Under the pieces are notes generated by a model that was not told where the DNA came from, ran no database searches, and saw nothing but the letters and a program-made list of their open reading frames with translations. Shown here piece by piece: positions 22,023 through 24,146 of a DNA stretch of 24,146 bases (the first letter of the stretch is position 1; every line of letters begins with the position of its first letter). The DNA lies in the NCBI GenBank assembly GCA_035762345.1, contig DASTPE010000101.1, forward strand, positions 1 through 24,146, in the 5' to 3' direction. Position numbers and translations under genes: made by a program. This stretch comes from SCGC-AG-212-J23 sp035762345. GTDB taxonomy: Bacteria > Pseudomonadota > Gammaproteobacteria > Burkholderiales > SG8-39.

Positions 22023-22969
22023 TTGGCCAGCCCTGCCGCTTTCAGCGCCGCGCCAAGGTTCTTGTCGGATTCCGCCATGAACTTCGTGGTGCCGGCGGGA
22101 TCCGCCCACACCACGCCGAAGCCGCGGCTCGCCATGAAGTCCTTGTACTCCTTCGAGTCGTAAACCTTCTTGAGCGCCGTGACGAGCGTCTTCTGCACCG
22201 GCTCCGGGATTCCTTTCGGTGCCGCAATCACGCGCCAGGCGGCAATCTGCCAATCAGTGCCGAGCTCTTTCTTGAGCGTCGGCACGTTCGGGTACAGCGA
22301 CGGCGGGTTCGCGTCCATGATCGCCAGCGCGCGCACCTTGCCGCCGTCGATCATCGCGCGCGCCTCGGGAATGGAGCACGGCACGACATCGACGCCGCCG
22401 GCGACCAGGTCCTGCAGGCCCGGTGCCGCGCCTTGCGAGGGCACCCAGGGCAGCGCGGCCGGGTCGATTCCCTGGTCCTTCAACAGTCCGGCGATGGCGA
22501 GATGCCAGATACCGCCCTGGCCCGTTCCGGAAGCCTTGAGCTTCCCAGGATTCGCCTTGATCGCAGCGAGGAGATCTTTCATCGACTTGTACGGCGAATC
22601 GACGCGAACGTTCACGCCCGCCGGGTCGGCGTTCACGAGGCCGATCGGCGTGTAGTCGGTGTGCTTGAGGGGCGTGAGCCCCACGTGATGCATCATCGTG
22701 ATCTCGACCGTAATCATGCCGATGGTGTAGCCGTCGGCCGGCGCTTTCGCGATCGCGTCGTGCCCGACGACGCCGGAGCCGCCGGTGCGGTTCACGACGT
22801 TGAACGGCTGTTTCAGCTCCTTCTCGAGGAGTGTCGCGATAATGCGCGCGGTGGCGTCGGTGCCGCCGCCCGCGCCCCACGGCACGATGACCTGCACCGG
22901 CCGCTGCGGATACTGAGCAAATGCCGTAGAAGCCGCACAAAACAGCGCGGCTAGCAGAACCTTGCGCAT
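22019..22969 (-). CDS. tctC: Tripartite tricarboxylate transporter substrate-binding protein (Bug/TctC family)
   Basis: The 316-aa periplasmic solute-binding protein has a signal peptide (MRKVLLAALFCAASTAFA, residues 1-18), then YPQRPVQVIVPWGAGGGTDATARII, the family's N-terminal signature. Further family blocks are NRTGGSGVVGHDAIAKAPADGYTIG, GTGQGGIWHLAIA, and a C-terminal PVQKTLVTALKKVYDSKEYKDFMASRGF. Bug proteins bind small carboxylates and are very numerous in Burkholderiales. ATG 22969 has GAGGAGG upstream. It is the first gene of the transporter-hydroxylase operon, divergent from gabD with a 65-bp gap. Confidence 0.95.
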   Translation of the reverse strand: MRKVLLAALFCAASTAFAQYPQRPVQVIVPWGAGGGTDATARIIATLLEKELKQPFNVVNRTGGSGVVGHDAIAKAPADGYTIGMITVEITMMHHVGLTPLKHTDYTPIGLVNADPAGVNVRVDSPYKSMKDLLAAIKANPGKLKASGTGQGGIWHLAIAGLLKDQGIDPAALPWVPSQGAAPGLQDLVAGGVDVVPCSIPEARAMIDGGKVRALAIMDANPPSLYPNVPTLKKELGTDWQIAAWRVIAAPKGIPEPVQKTLVTALKKVYDSKEYKDFMASRGFGVVWADPAGTTKFMAESDKNLGAALKAAGLAK

Positions 22970-23034
22970 GACTCCTCCTCAGGTGTCGGACGACGGATTC
23001 TAAGGCGTAAGATTCCTTTTTTGGAGCGAACCCC
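22970..23034. promoter_or_regulatory. Divergent intergenic region tctC/gabD
   Basis: This 65-bp gap must hold or overlap the promoters of both divergent genes. Apart from the two ribosome-binding sites (GGAGGAG for tctC and GGAG for gabD), no clear promoter pair or operator dyad stands out. No local regulator gene is visible. Confidence 0.4.
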
Positions 23035-24146
23035 ATGAATGCACCCGCCCACGCCGGCCTGCCGGCATTTCCCCTGAAAGACCCGAAGCTCTTCCGCACT
23101 CAGTGCTACATCGACGGCGAGTGGAGCGGGAACAGCAAGACCTTCCCCGTCTTCAATCCGGCCACCGGCGCGGTGCTCGCCACAGTCCCTAAGCTCGGCG
23201 CCGAAGAGACGCGGCGCGCGATCGATGCCGCCGAGCGCGCCTGGCCCGCGTGGCGGGCGAAGACGGCGAAGGAGCGCGCCGGGGTACTGCGCAAGTGGTT
23301 CGACCTCATGATGGCGAACCAGGAGGATCTTGCACAAATCCTGACCGCCGAGCAGGGCAAGCCGCTCGCCGAATCGCGCGGCGAGATCGCCTACGGCGCC
23401 TCGTTCATCGAATGGTTCGCCGAGGAAGGCAAGCGCGCCTACGGCGACATCATTCCGCAGCACCAGGCGGACAAGCGCATCCTGGTGATCAAGCAGCCGA
23501 TCGGCGTGTGCGCGCTCATTACGCCGTGGAATTTCCCGAACGCGATGATCACGCGCAAAGCCGGCCCGGCGCTCGCCGCGGGCTGCACCGTGGTGATCAA
23601 GCCGGCGGGCCAGACGCCCTACTCGGCGCTCGCGATGGCCGAGCTCGCCGAACGCGCCGGCATTCCGAAAGGCGTGCTCAACGTCATTACCGGCGACTCC
23701 AAGGCCATCGGCGGCGAGCTCTGCGCCAACCCGAAGGTGCGGAAGCTCTCCTTCACCGGCTCTACCGAGACGGGGCGGGTGCTGATGCGGCAGTGCGCCG
23801 ACACGATCAAGAAGCTCTCGCTCGAGCTCGGCGGCAACGCGCCGTTCATCGTGTTCGACGACGCGGACCTCGACGCAGCAGTCGAGGGCGCACTCGCCTC
23901 CAAGTACCGCAACGCCGGCCAGACCTGCGTCTGCGCGAACCGTCTGTACGTTCAGGACGGTGTCTACGATGCGTTCGCCGCCAGGCTCACCGAAAAAGTG
24001 AAAGGCTTCAAGGTCGGGCCGGGCAGCGAGCCCGGCGTGGTGATCGGGCCGCTCATCGACGAGAACGGCGTGAAGAAGGTAGAAGCGCACGTTGCCGATG
24101 CGCTGGGCAAAGGCGCGAAAGTCGTCCTGGGAGGAAAGCGACATTC
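23035..24146 (+). CDS. gabD: NAD(P)-dependent succinate-semialdehyde dehydrogenase, GabD-like (3' end beyond window)
   Basis: The frame runs 370 codons from ATG 23035 (GGAG about 9 nt upstream) to the window edge; the family is about 480 aa. It is an aldehyde dehydrogenase with the PWNFP motif at 164-168, VVIKPAGQTPYSALA, SFTGSTETGR, the catalytic Glu264 in LELGGNAPF and nucleophile Cys298 in NAGQTCVCANR. The second Cys at 300 and the overall sequence favour succinate-semialdehyde dehydrogenase, which oxidises succinic semialdehyde to succinate. Glutarate-semialdehyde or a related substrate cannot be excluded. Its divergence from the tct operon suggests, but does not prove, a shared pathway. 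Confidence 0.9.
   Translation, partial: MNAPAHAGLPAFPLKDPKLFRTQCYIDGEWSGNSKTFPVFNPATGAVLATVPKLGAEETRRAIDAAERAWPAWRAKTAKERAGVLRKWFDLMMANQEDLAQILTAEQGKPLAESRGEIAYGASFIEWFAEEGKRAYGDIIPQHQADKRILVIKQPIGVCALITPWNFPNAMITRKAGPALAAGCTVVIKPAGQTPYSALAMAELAERAGIPKGVLNVITGDSKAIGGELCANPKVRKLSFTGSTETGRVLMRQCADTIKKLSLELGGNAPFIVFDDADLDAAVEGALASKYRNAGQTCVCANRLYVQDGVYDAFAARLTEKVKGFKVGPGSEPGVVIGPLIDENGVKKVEAHVADALGKGAKVVLGGKRH

Noticed and set aside
1..24146. CRISPR array, toxin-antitoxin pair, retron or known defence cassette
   Set aside because: No regularly spaced direct repeats, reverse transcriptase, Cas-like or restriction genes were seen on either strand; the accessory part is limited to the IS and recombinase remnant.

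Overview
The window looks like chromosomal DNA of a GC-rich betaproteobacterium, probably an environmental Burkholderiales-like lineage; this is inferred, as no rRNA is present. The reasons are the yebC-ruvC-ruvA...ruvB-ybgC-tolQRAB-pal-cpoB-tRNA-Lys gene order, a tripartite tricarboxylate (TctCBA, Bug-type) transporter, and typical betaproteobacterial protein sequences. Almost every base is accounted for by compact, overlapping operons.

Region 1 (1-2302) is a mobile-DNA edge. A complete IS256-family element with both terminal inverted repeats fills bases 1-1393. It has landed in a gene (1389-2078) whose N-terminal half resembles the core-binding domain of a tyrosine recombinase and whose C-terminal half is compositionally different and unrecognised. 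This broken gene lies just past the 3' end of tRNA-Lys(UUU) (2227-2302), the classic position of an island or prophage integrase. Position 1 coincides with the outer end of the IS, so the window probably begins at a repeat-induced contig break.

Region 2 (2345-8360, minus strand) is ruvB-ybgC-tolQ-tolR-tolA-tolB-pal-cpoB: branch-migration motor, acyl-CoA thioesterase and the complete Tol-Pal envelope-constriction machine. The genes mostly overlap by 4 bp or abut.

Region 3 (8455-11418, minus strand) is an array of four small, divergent outer-membrane beta-barrel paralogues (163-200 aa), each apparently its own transcription unit. The array separates ruvA from ruvB, which are normally adjacent. 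Three of the intergenic spaces in and beside it carry the same dyad, TGTTGC-N6-GCAACG, in the same orientation. This is the most interesting unexplained signal in the window.

Region 4 (11599-13396, minus strand) is yebC-ruvC-ruvA, with TTG starts and TTGA overlaps. Region 5 (13416-17373, plus strand) diverges from it across 19 bp: a YjgR/DUF853 HerA-like ATPase, an EamA permease, an atypical short-chain dehydrogenase lacking the Tyr-Lys pair, and a TauD-family dioxygenase. It ends at a bidirectional terminator.

Region 6 (17416-22969, minus strand) is tctC-tctB-tctA followed without a gap by a [2Fe-2S] subunit and a Tat-exported molybdenum hydroxylase (IorA/IorB type). This layout suggests uptake and oxidation of one unidentified organic substrate. 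A succinate-semialdehyde dehydrogenase (gabD-like) diverges from tctC and runs off the right end.
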